Shown here: positions 54,439 to 62,584 of the stretch, in pieces
Numbering within the stretch: the stretch's first letter is position 1
Layout: every line of letters starts with the position of its first letter
Assembly: GCF_016894445.1 (NCBI RefSeq)
Contig: NZ_CP056775.1
Location: forward strand, 1,552,001 to 1,616,000
Direction of reading: 5' to 3'
Source: Dyadobacter sandarakinus
Lineage (GTDB): Bacteria; Bacteroidota; Bacteroidia; Cytophagales; Spirosomataceae
DNA length: 64,000 nucleotides
The notes under the pieces: generated by a model
Told to the model about the DNA's origin: nothing
Databases searched by the model: none
Seen by the model: only the letters and a program-made list of their open reading frames with translations
Program-made: the position numbers and the translations under genes

Positions 54439-56460
54439 ATGAGCCATCTCTCCCTCTCTTCAGAGTCTGACAATGCAGTGGATTACCGCAGTATTGTTCA
54501 GGCTTCACCCGATATTATTACCCGCTGGAATACCGACTTCGAGCTGATTTATGCCAATCCAACCCTGGAACGGGTTATAGGTGTGGAATATGCCAGGCTG
54601 CACGGAACCAAACTGACAGATTCAGTTCTCAATTCCAAAGCTGCCCTGGATTTTCTTTCGTGCCTGCAATCGGTGGCAGCATCCGGCCAGCAGGATGAGC
54701 ATTACAACAAGCTTACGACCCCGCAGGGCGAGCTGTTTCATCATACCCTCGTCATTCCCGAGAAAGATGCCCACGGACAAGTACAGAGCCTCCTTTGCTT
54801 CACCCGAGATGTGACGGGCATGAAGGGCAGTGAGTCGCTGATGAAAACGATGATCCTGGAAGCTCCCGTAGCCACTGCATTGTATATCGGACCGGAGTTG
54901 AGGATCAAGATTGTGAACGATACCATGATCAGCTACTGGGGAAAAGACCATTCGGTGATTGGTTTGCCGCTGGCGGAAGCATTGCCGGAGCTGGCCGGAC
55001 AGCCGTTTTTAAGCCAGTTGGAAGATGTATACTCCTCCGGTACCACTTATACGTCCCAGGGCAGCAGTGCAAACCTGATGATCAACGGCGAGCTCAGGAC
55101 ATCGTATTTTGATTTTACCTACAAGCCCGTCCGCAACTTTTCGGGCGAAGTGTATGCGATCCTGCACATGGCAGTGGACGTGACCGAGGAGGTGATGGCG
55201 CTGCGCCAGATCCAGGAGGCGGAGTCGAACCTGCGCAGCGCCGTGGACATGGCCCAGCTTGGTACCTGGGAGCTGGATATGCGAACCCAGCAGATGAATT
55301 TTTCGCCCCGCCTGCGCGCATGGTTCGGGATCAGCCCGGAAGAGGAACTTACGATGGAACGCTCGGACAGCGTGGTAGCCAAAGAGGATGTACCCCGCGT
55401 GAAAAAGGCCATTGAATCAGCGACAAGACCCGGCTCCGACGGCATGTTTTCCGTGGAGTATGCGCTCGATCCCGAAGTGGCAGGCGAACGCAGGATCCTG
55501 TCGGTAAGTGGCAGGGCATTTTTCAATGAACAGGGCATAGCCTACAAAATGAGCGGGACGGTACAGGATGTGACTGCCCAGCGCTCAGTTGAAAAATCGC
55601 TGCAGGAGCTCGTGCAGCTGCGTACCGAGGAGCTCGAAGCCGCCAACGAAGAACTGGCTGCTACCAATGAAGAGCTGGAAAGTACCGTGGACGAGCTGGC
55701 CAATGCCAATGACGAGCTGACGAAAAGCAACCAGCAGCTGACCCGCTCGAACGACAATCTGCAGCAATTTTCCTACGTAGCTTCCCACGACCTCCAGGAG
55801 CCGCTCCGCAAGATCCAGTCGTTCGGGAACCTGCTCGAAAGCCGCTACGGCGAGCGCCTGGGCGACGGGCTCGACTACCTGCACCGCATGCGGGCCGCAG
55901 CAGGACGAATGTCCGTGCTGATCGAAGACCTGCTTTCGTTTTCACGCATTTCCAATAACCAGACCAACATTTCGCGCATTTCGCTCAGCAGCGTGGTGCA
56001 TCAGGTGATCTCGGACCTTGAACTGAGCATTCAGGAATCGGGCGCCATGGTGAACTTTGACAAGCTGCCCGCAATCCTGGGTGACCAGATGCAGCTTATA
56101 CAGCTTTTTACCAACCTGCTCAGCAACGCCATCAAATTCAGAAAGCCCGACGGTAAGCCCGAAATCACCATTTCATCTGAAGTAGTAGACGCATCGGACG
56201 TGCCGCCGCACGTGCATCCTGCATTGGCCTCGCCCAAGTACTACCGCGTTGACATACAAGATAATGGCATAGGGTTCGACCCGCAGTATGCAAACCGCAT
56301 ATTCCAGGTTTTCCAGCGGCTTCACGGCAAAAGCGAGTTTGCAGGTACCGGGATCGGGCTGGCGATCTGTGATAAGGTAGCAGCTAATCACGGGGGGGCG
56401 ATCATGGCTACGAGCGAGCCCGGTCAGGGCGCTACATTCAGTATTTATTTTCCATATTAA
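54439..56460 (+). CDS. PAS-domain sensor histidine kinase
   Basis: 673 residues, cytoplasmic. Three PAS domains (about 12-126, 137-250, 262-380). Then a coiled coil of NEEL-type repeats (385-442), the H-box ASHDLQEPLRKI with H450, and the ATPase with N-box NLLSNAIKF, DNGIGFD and GTGIGLAIC. The DLQEPLRKI type of H-box belongs to the phytochrome-like kinase group, which often partners with single-domain receivers such as the one at 561-986. No response regulator lies beside it, so the target is unknown. Confidence 0.93.
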   Translation: MSHLSLSSESDNAVDYRSIVQASPDIITRWNTDFELIYANPTLERVIGVEYARLHGTKLTDSVLNSKAALDFLSCLQSVAASGQQDEHYNKLTTPQGELFHHTLVIPEKDAHGQVQSLLCFTRDVTGMKGSESLMKTMILEAPVATALYIGPELRIKIVNDTMISYWGKDHSVIGLPLAEALPELAGQPFLSQLEDVYSSGTTYTSQGSSANLMINGELRTSYFDFTYKPVRNFSGEVYAILHMAVDVTEEVMALRQIQEAESNLRSAVDMAQLGTWELDMRTQQMNFSPRLRAWFGISPEEELTMERSDSVVAKEDVPRVKKAIESATRPGSDGMFSVEYALDPEVAGERRILSVSGRAFFNEQGIAYKMSGTVQDVTAQRSVEKSLQELVQLRTEELEAANEELAATNEELESTVDELANANDELTKSNQQLTRSNDNLQQFSYVASHDLQEPLRKIQSFGNLLESRYGERLGDGLDYLHRMRAAAGRMSVLIEDLLSFSRISNNQTNISRISLSSVVHQVISDLELSIQESGAMVNFDKLPAILGDQMQLIQLFTNLLSNAIKFRKPDGKPEITISSEVVDASDVPPHVHPALASPKYYRVDIQDNGIGFDPQYANRIFQVFQRLHGKSEFAGTGIGLAICDKVAANHGGAIMATSEPGQGATFSIYFPY

Positions 56461-56462
56461 GG

Positions 56463-57188
56463 TTAAATATAAAGCTTCACCATCTCCCGCCAGAAACGCG
56501 GGCGATGGGCTTCCTCACCCCATATAAAAAGCTGGTGGCTCACGCCGATGTCATTCAAAGCGTGGCTGAGCTCTATGTTATTTTCAAGAAAAGCATCCTC
56601 CTCCCCTACGGCCAGGATGATATCCATCTGCTGCAAAAGGCTGATAATGCCGGGCTCGGAAAGTCTTGGGATATAATGATTGGGTGTATGGAAATAAATG
56701 TTTTCATCATAGTACCCGTCAAATACATCAGGAAAATATTCCAGTGCCCTGGTAAGATCATACCGGGCGCTCATACCCACCACCTTTACAAAAAGATCAG
56801 GATGCCGGAATGCAATATTGACTGCATGGTACCCGCCCAGGCTGCACCCGGCCGCGATCAGTCCCGGCGTTTGGTTGTGGGTCCGGATCATCGGGATCAC
56901 TTCTTCGAGGATGTAGCGCTCATAAAGCATATGCTGACGGATACGCTCGGCCGGCTCGCGGTCTGAGTAAAAGCTTTCCGAATCGTTGCTGTCTACACAA
57001 AAAACCTGAATTTCCCCTGCTTCGATCCGTGGCCTCATGGCTTCGATGACCCGCCAGTTTTCCATATCAAAGAACCTCGCCATGCGAGTTGGAAAGAAGA
57101 TGACGGGATTGCCCCTGTCGCCGAAAATGAGCAGCTCCATGCATTTACCCAGCACAGTACTGGCAGATTGAAGATATGCCCTGTTCAT
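56463..57188 (-). CDS. Esterase-family alpha/beta hydrolase
   Basis: 241 residues, no signal peptide. Nucleophile elbow GCSLGG (S116) and the active-site His in GEEAHRPRFW; the acid is probably the Asp in AVGEEDAF. The segment GYYDENIYFHTPNHYI is typical of the cytoplasmic esterase D/Fes-like family in Bacteroidetes. It starts 13 bp after the SGNH hydrolase stop, so both hydrolases form an operon. Substrate unknown. Confidence 0.88.
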   Translation of the reverse strand: MNRAYLQSASTVLGKCMELLIFGDRGNPVIFFPTRMARFFDMENWRVIEAMRPRIEAGEIQVFCVDSNDSESFYSDREPAERIRQHMLYERYILEEVIPMIRTHNQTPGLIAAGCSLGGYHAVNIAFRHPDLFVKVVGMSARYDLTRALEYFPDVFDGYYDENIYFHTPNHYIPRLSEPGIISLLQQMDIILAVGEEDAFLENNIELSHALNDIGVSHQLFIWGEEAHRPRFWREMVKLYI

Positions 57189-57201
57189 GACCTTTATATC
57201 G

Positions 57202-57804
57202 TTATGGTTGTGCCGGCGCGCCCAATGCCGCCTTGATGATACGGGTCCAGCATGTGTACCCCTTGGGGCTCAGATGCAGCCCGTCTTCCTCAAACAGTGC
57301 GGGATCGGGGGTACCCCCGGCGGTAAGCATCTGCTGGGTAATATCTATGTAATGCTGCGACTCATGCCGGCGGACCTCGTCCTGTATGAGCCTGTTCAGC
57401 TCGCGGATGGCTCCGATGATGTTCCAGCGCTGCAAACTCGGTTTGATACTGATGTAGTAGCAGGGTACCTCACCAAATACTTCCGTGATCTGCCGCATCA
57501 GGTCGCGGTAGAAAATAAATACCTCCTCGGGATTCCGCCCGTCGCCCAGGTCATTGTCGCCCGCGTAGATCACGATCCTTTGAGGTGCAGGCAGGGGTGC
57601 CACAATGCGGTCGAAAAACCAGCAGCAGGCCGCGAGCGTGGAGCCACCGAAACCGAGGTTTACGGGTTTGTACCCGGAGAAATCATGATAAAGGGTTTCC
57701 CACTTTGTGAAGCTCGAACTTCCGTAGAAAATAGTTTCCGGTTTGTAGGCCAGCTGGTCTCTTTCCGCCACAACTCTTTCCACCTCCTGTTCATACCAAT
57801 CCAT
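57202..57804 (-). CDS. SGNH/GDSL-family hydrolase
   Basis: 200 residues from the ATG at 57802-57804 (MDWYEQEVE); the longer frame (57864) runs into the promoter region. Blocks: block I is FYGSSSF (S30), block II FGGST, block III AGDND (N84) and block V DGLHLSPKGY (His). Cytoplasmic, no signal. Works on acyl or acetyl esters. First gene of a two-hydrolase operon with the esterase-family protein. The GDS signature is GSS, seen in acetylxylan esterase-like members too. Confidence 0.88.
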   Translation of the reverse strand: MDWYEQEVERVVAERDQLAYKPETIFYGSSSFTKWETLYHDFSGYKPVNLGFGGSTLAACCWFFDRIVAPLPAPQRIVIYAGDNDLGDGRNPEEVFIFYRDLMRQITEVFGEVPCYYISIKPSLQRWNIIGAIRELNRLIQDEVRRHESQHYIDITQQMLTAGGTPDPALFEEDGLHLSPKGYTCWTRIIKAALGAPAQP

Positions 57805-57997
57805 AAATGTTAATTTTTTCGCAGTTAATAAAGCATAGCGCGCCCCTCCAAAAATATCGTGCAAATGTTACCTGAGTATTACCATACAGATGATTGTCCA
57901 TTTTGTTATACAGGGTTACAAATGTGCAGCATTTATCGGTATCTTTCTGATTTATAAAACGTACAGGACAAACGCACCTCAACCCCTCCGCTTGCTT

Positions 57998-60900
57998 ATG
58001 AAAAAACTTCTGCTTTTTATTTTTTTTACCTCATGTTTCTTCCTCTGTTTGCCTGCAAATGCCCAATCCATTGAAATCAATGGTCCGGCTGGGAGCGGAT
58101 ACTTTGGCGGCCACGTGGTGTTACTTCCCAACGGTAACTATGTAGTCTCAGATGCCAACTTCGACGAAGGCGACAAACAGGATGCAGGTGCCGTATACCT
58201 GTACAATGGAAAAACACATGCACTGATGTCCCGGATCACCGGCAGGGCGGCAAATGCTCATCTCGGATTTATCGTAGCGCTGCCCAACAGCAACTTCATC
58301 ACTTCATCCGTCCTTCCGGAAGGAGGCACGGCATTCACACTCATCAAAGGAAACCAGACCGGCACCGTGGTAGTCACGGCTGCCAATTCGCTCGTCATGA
58401 AGGATAAGTATTTGTTTCTTCACTTCCGCAGCAAACCCGATAGCAAGCTCCTAATGGGATTTCCTACCTGGAACGAATCCCGCGGGGCCCTCATCTATTC
58501 GGACGGAAATACCCTGCCCAGCGGTCATATCAGCACCAGCAATGCATTTACAGGCACCTACCCCGGGGATAGCGTGGGAGCAATGATGAATTTCACGGAC
58601 AACAACAAAATCCTGGTTGCTGCGCCTTCTTACCACAACGACCGCGGGGCCGTCGTACTTCTCAGTCAGCCTTTTACGGGCGAGATCGACGCTGCCCGGG
58701 CATTGACAGGAACCAGGGAAGGTGACCGGGTGGGCGAGCGTCCGCTGGTTTTAAAAAATGGAAACTTTACAATAGGGTCACCGCAGTGGAATGAGAAACG
58801 GGGTGCAGTCACCTGGTACAACATAAGTACGGGACTTACCGGAACTGTGTCACCGTCCAACTCAGTCACCGGTACCTTCCCGGGAGACCAGCTTGGGTAC
58901 GGCGTATTCGAGTTGTCGGGCGGCAGTTATATTATATCTGCGTCGCGCTGGAATGAGAAGCGCGGAGCGGTCATGCGCTGCGACGGGGTGGCCGGTGCCA
59001 CGGGTGAAATCAACGCCACGAATGCCCTGGTAGGTTCAGAACCCGGCGACTACGTCGGGATAAACATTTTTCCACTCTCGAATGGTACCTATGTGGTCCA
59101 GAGTCCTTCCTGGAACGGCAAACGCGGTGCAGTGACCGTAGGAAATGCAGAGAAGGGCATTACGGGTGAAATCAGCGCGTCCAACTCGCTGATCGGAAGC
59201 GATGAAGATGATTGGATAGGTTATCAGATGCTCGATCTTGGTAACGGCCATTTCGTGACCAGCAGCGCGTACTGGCAGCGGTCAACAGGCGCATGCACTT
59301 TTATGCGAAGCGGGTCACCAGTTACCGGGATCGTAGGTGAAGCGAATTCCCTGGTGGGGACCAAGTCCGGTGACAATGTTGGCGGTGGTGGAATACATGC
59401 ACTTACCAATGGAAATTATGTGGTACTCAGCAGCGAATGGAACGGACAGGGCGCGGTGACATGGGGCAGTGGTAAAACGGGGATCAAAGGACTAGTCGGA
59501 GCGCAAAACTCGGTGATTGCACACGCATATGGCGGCCGGATTCTGGGCGCAGATCAGCCGGGTGTGGTGCCGCTTGTGAACGGCAACTACGTGATCAATG
59601 ACATGACGGGCGTCAGGTGGATGGATGGCACCCAACCCTCAACGGGTCCTATCGACAGTACCAATGCATTCGGGGCAGGCGAAAATTCGTGGCCCGGCAA
59701 CCGGGGCATTTTTCCGCTTACCAACGGGCATTATGTAGTTGTAGGGACCGGCCCGATTTACAATGGAACAATTACCTGGTGTAATGGTACAAAACCGACC
59801 ACAGGAGCTGCTTCACCAGCCAATTCGCTGATGGGCGACAAAATGTTCGATAATGCCGGAATAAACATCACGGCCTTACCAAATGGAAACTACGTCGTCA
59901 GCAGCAACGTCTGGCACAACGCCCCGGGCGCAGTTACCTGGGCAGACGGAACGAGGCCTACCTCTGGGTATATAACCGAATCCAACTCGCTGATCGGAAG
60001 TGCTGCTCATGATCAGGTTGGCAGTATCGTGCCGCAAAATGGCGTTACAATACTTCCAAATGGCGACTATCTGGTGGCAAGTCCCTCCTGGAACGGGCGC
60101 CGCGGCGCTATCACATGGGGAAGTGCAGCGGAAGGTGTGTCGGGTATGATCAACAGCTGCAACAGTGTCATGGGCGCCAACGTCGATGATAGCTACAATC
60201 CTGTCACGGCTTACAGTTCAACCTATGACTACCTGATCGTAGGGCGGCCTTTTGATAACAAGATCGTTATTTTCAAACCCACCCGGGTAACCCTTCCCGA
60301 GGGGTACAGCGAGGTCACCGTACAAGTAAATGGAGAAAGCAGCACACAATTCGTGAATGCGAACGATTGTGAAGTCATCTCTTCCCTGCGGGTTTCGGGA
60401 GAGCATGCGGCGGCCGGCAACATCCGTGCGAAGGTATGGAAGGAGACTGACGTACCTGCCTGGGAGGGAAGGCCTTTTGTCGGACGGCATTACGAGATCA
60501 CGCCCGACAACAATGCCGGAACGGCTACCGGAACGGTCACCCTCTACTTTTCACAGGAAGACTTCAATGCATTCAATGCGCATCCGGCCAGCACACTGAA
60601 ACTCCCTGGTAGCCCGGACGACCTTGCTGCGAGAAGCAATCTCAGGATTGCGCAGTACCACGGTACCAGCAGCGATGCATCGGGTCTGCCCGGCAGCTAC
60701 GACGGAGCAGAAGTTACGATTGACCCGGCGGATGAAGCAATTGTATGGAACCCGCAGTCCGGCAGATGGGAAGTTACATTTCCCGTCCAGGGATTCAGTG
60801 GCTTTTTCGTACACACCAGTATCCCCGCCCTGCCTGTCACCCTCCTTACATTTACCGGAAAAATGGCTGAAAGCCATGTACAGTTGCATTGGGAAACTGT

Positions 60901-61381
60901 TAGTGAGGTACATGCGCGTGATTTTACCATCGAACGAAGTATGGACGCAAAGACTTTTGAAGCAGTAGGTACGGTGAATGCAGCAGGCAGCAAGACCGAA
61001 ACAAAGAACTACCAGTTTGCAGATCATACATTACCTTCCTTGCAGCATAAAAAGCTGTACTACCGGCTGAGAATGAATGATGCAGATGGCAGCTATACCT
61101 ATTCACGGATCATCTCGCTTGAACATGCAGGGGAAGAATCCTACCTGTTTCCCAATCCCGGAGCCGAAGAAGTGAGTATAAATGTTTTTCCCGCAGGCCC
61201 GGAGACTGTCTCTGTGCAGCTTTTCAGTGAAAAAGGTATTCTGATCAAACATAAAAAGATGAAAGTATCACCTCAGTCAGGCAGGATCGCGATGAGCCTC
61301 GATGGCGTGGCGGCGGGAGTATACTACATCAGGATTACGGGAAAAACGGTGAATCAGAACAAAGCTTTTGTCAAAATGTAA
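57998..61381 (+). CDS. Secreted DUF5650-type repeat protein with T9SS tail
   Basis: 1127 residues from the ATG at 57998 (MKKLLLFIFF); the longer frame adds a spurious leader. Signal peptide, then about a dozen repeats of ~50-60 residues of the form NGNYVVSSPSWN-x-RGAVTW ... G-x-ITGEISASNSLIGS-x-GD-x-VG, which match the DUF5650 repeat as I recall it. They predict a beta-propeller or long beta-array. A Ser/Thr-rich stretch and an Ig-like segment follow, and the C-terminus is T9SS-like (YLFPNPGAEEVSINV, YYIRITGKTVNQNKAFVKM). Role probably in adhesion or surface coating; no catalytic residues seen. Confidence 0.85.
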   Translation: MKKLLLFIFFTSCFFLCLPANAQSIEINGPAGSGYFGGHVVLLPNGNYVVSDANFDEGDKQDAGAVYLYNGKTHALMSRITGRAANAHLGFIVALPNSNFITSSVLPEGGTAFTLIKGNQTGTVVVTAANSLVMKDKYLFLHFRSKPDSKLLMGFPTWNESRGALIYSDGNTLPSGHISTSNAFTGTYPGDSVGAMMNFTDNNKILVAAPSYHNDRGAVVLLSQPFTGEIDAARALTGTREGDRVGERPLVLKNGNFTIGSPQWNEKRGAVTWYNISTGLTGTVSPSNSVTGTFPGDQLGYGVFELSGGSYIISASRWNEKRGAVMRCDGVAGATGEINATNALVGSEPGDYVGINIFPLSNGTYVVQSPSWNGKRGAVTVGNAEKGITGEISASNSLIGSDEDDWIGYQMLDLGNGHFVTSSAYWQRSTGACTFMRSGSPVTGIVGEANSLVGTKSGDNVGGGGIHALTNGNYVVLSSEWNGQGAVTWGSGKTGIKGLVGAQNSVIAHAYGGRILGADQPGVVPLVNGNYVINDMTGVRWMDGTQPSTGPIDSTNAFGAGENSWPGNRGIFPLTNGHYVVVGTGPIYNGTITWCNGTKPTTGAASPANSLMGDKMFDNAGINITALPNGNYVVSSNVWHNAPGAVTWADGTRPTSGYITESNSLIGSAAHDQVGSIVPQNGVTILPNGDYLVASPSWNGRRGAITWGSAAEGVSGMINSCNSVMGANVDDSYNPVTAYSSTYDYLIVGRPFDNKIVIFKPTRVTLPEGYSEVTVQVNGESSTQFVNANDCEVISSLRVSGEHAAAGNIRAKVWKETDVPAWEGRPFVGRHYEITPDNNAGTATGTVTLYFSQEDFNAFNAHPASTLKLPGSPDDLAARSNLRIAQYHGTSSDASGLPGSYDGAEVTIDPADEAIVWNPQSGRWEVTFPVQGFSGFFVHTSIPALPVTLLTFTGKMAESHVQLHWETVSEVHARDFTIERSMDAKTFEAVGTVNAAGSKTETKNYQFADHTLPSLQHKKLYYRLRMNDADGSYTYSRIISLEHAGEESYLFPNPGAEEVSINVFPAGPETVSVQLFSEKGILIKHKKMKVSPQSGRIAMSLDGVAAGVYYIRITGKTVNQNKAFVKM

Positions 61382-61393
61382 GGTACCCGCTTT

Positions 61394-61429
61394 CAGGGCA
61401 AATGCTTGCAAATGCACGCATTTGCCCTG
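61394..61429 (+). repeat. 12-bp inverted repeat after the repeat protein
   Basis: CAGGGCAAATGC (61394-61405) pairs perfectly with GCATTTGCCCTG (61418-61429) around 12 bases. No T-run follows. It lies 13 bp past the stop and ends 36 bp before the chosen luciferase-like start, supporting the later start. Confidence 0.7.
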
Positions 61430-61464
61430 GTGGATGTTATGCAGGCTTAAAAAACGACGATCAG

Positions 61465-62535
61465 ATGGAACTTGGGATCAGTTCATTTGCAGAAATTACG
61501 CCCGACGGCCTGCCCGGCAAGGCAGTGAATGCACATACCCGGATGCAGCAGCTTCTGGAAGAAATCAAGTTGGCCGATGAAGTAGGGCTGGACGTGTATG
61601 CGGTTGGCGAACATCACCGGCCCGATTTCCTTATTTCGGCACCGGAGGTGGTGCTTGCCGCGGCGGCCGCCATGACCAAAAATATCCGGCTTTCCAGTGC
61701 CGTGACCGTGCTTAGCTCGGCCGATCCCGTCCGCACTTTCCAGAATTTCGCCACACTCGACCTCATATCCGGTGGCCGGGCAGAGATCCTGGCGGGAAGA
61801 GGATCGTTCATTGAATCGTTCCCGCTGTTCGGGTACGAACTGGACGATTACAATGCACTGTTCAGCGAAAAGCTCAACTTGCTTTTAGAGATCAACAAAA
61901 ATGAAAAAGTAACCTGGAAAGGACGCCACCGCGCGCCGATCAATAACCTGGGTGTGTACCCGCGGCCCTACCAGTCCGAGCTGCCGATCTGGATTGGTGT
62001 AGGCGGGACACCTGCCTCCGCAGCACGCGCAGGCAAGCTCAACCTGCCCATGACCCTGGCCATACTCGGCGGGCCGCCCGATAGGTTTGTGTCGTTCTCC
62101 GATATTTTTCGCCGGTCGGCCCGGGAGGCGGGGCATGATGTTTCCGGATTACAGCTGGGTATCAATACCCACTTTTACGTTGCAGAAACGTCGCAGCAGG
62201 CAGCTGACGAATTTTATCCGCCTTATCAACTGCTGATGAACCGCGTAGGCCGGGAACGTGGCTGGTCGCGCCTGACCCGTGATCAGTACGAATATAGCCG
62301 CACATACGGTCCGCTCACCGTCGGTAGCCCGGCAGAAGTCACGGAAAAAATCCTGCATTTCCATGAGTTGTTCGGCAATACGCGCTACCTGGCGCAGATG
62401 GTCAATGGCCAGGATCTTCCGCATGAGAAGAACCTGAAAGCCATTGAACTGTTTGGAACCATCGTAGCACCGGCCGTGCGCAAAGCATTGGCATTGTCTG
62501 GCGAAACAAAAGTGGGCCCGGAAGATAAAGGATAG
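61465..62535 (+). CDS. LLM-class flavin-dependent oxidoreductase
   Basis: 356 residues from the ATG at 61465 (MELGISSFAE); the longer frame (61402) runs through a hairpin. Luciferase-like TIM barrel: GEHHRPDF, LSSAVTVLSSADPVRTFQNFATLDLISGGRAE and AGRGSFIESFPLFG are typical. Uses reduced FMN (or F420 in other phyla) with oxygen. Substrate unknown. Confidence 0.93.
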   Translation: MELGISSFAEITPDGLPGKAVNAHTRMQQLLEEIKLADEVGLDVYAVGEHHRPDFLISAPEVVLAAAAAMTKNIRLSSAVTVLSSADPVRTFQNFATLDLISGGRAEILAGRGSFIESFPLFGYELDDYNALFSEKLNLLLEINKNEKVTWKGRHRAPINNLGVYPRPYQSELPIWIGVGGTPASAARAGKLNLPMTLAILGGPPDRFVSFSDIFRRSAREAGHDVSGLQLGINTHFYVAETSQQAADEFYPPYQLLMNRVGRERGWSRLTRDQYEYSRTYGPLTVGSPAEVTEKILHFHELFGNTRYLAQMVNGQDLPHEKNLKAIELFGTIVAPAVRKALALSGETKVGPEDKG

Positions 62536-62584
62536 CCCGCCAGTTGCAGCGTTATGCCTGCTGGTGGATCAGCCCACGACCCTC

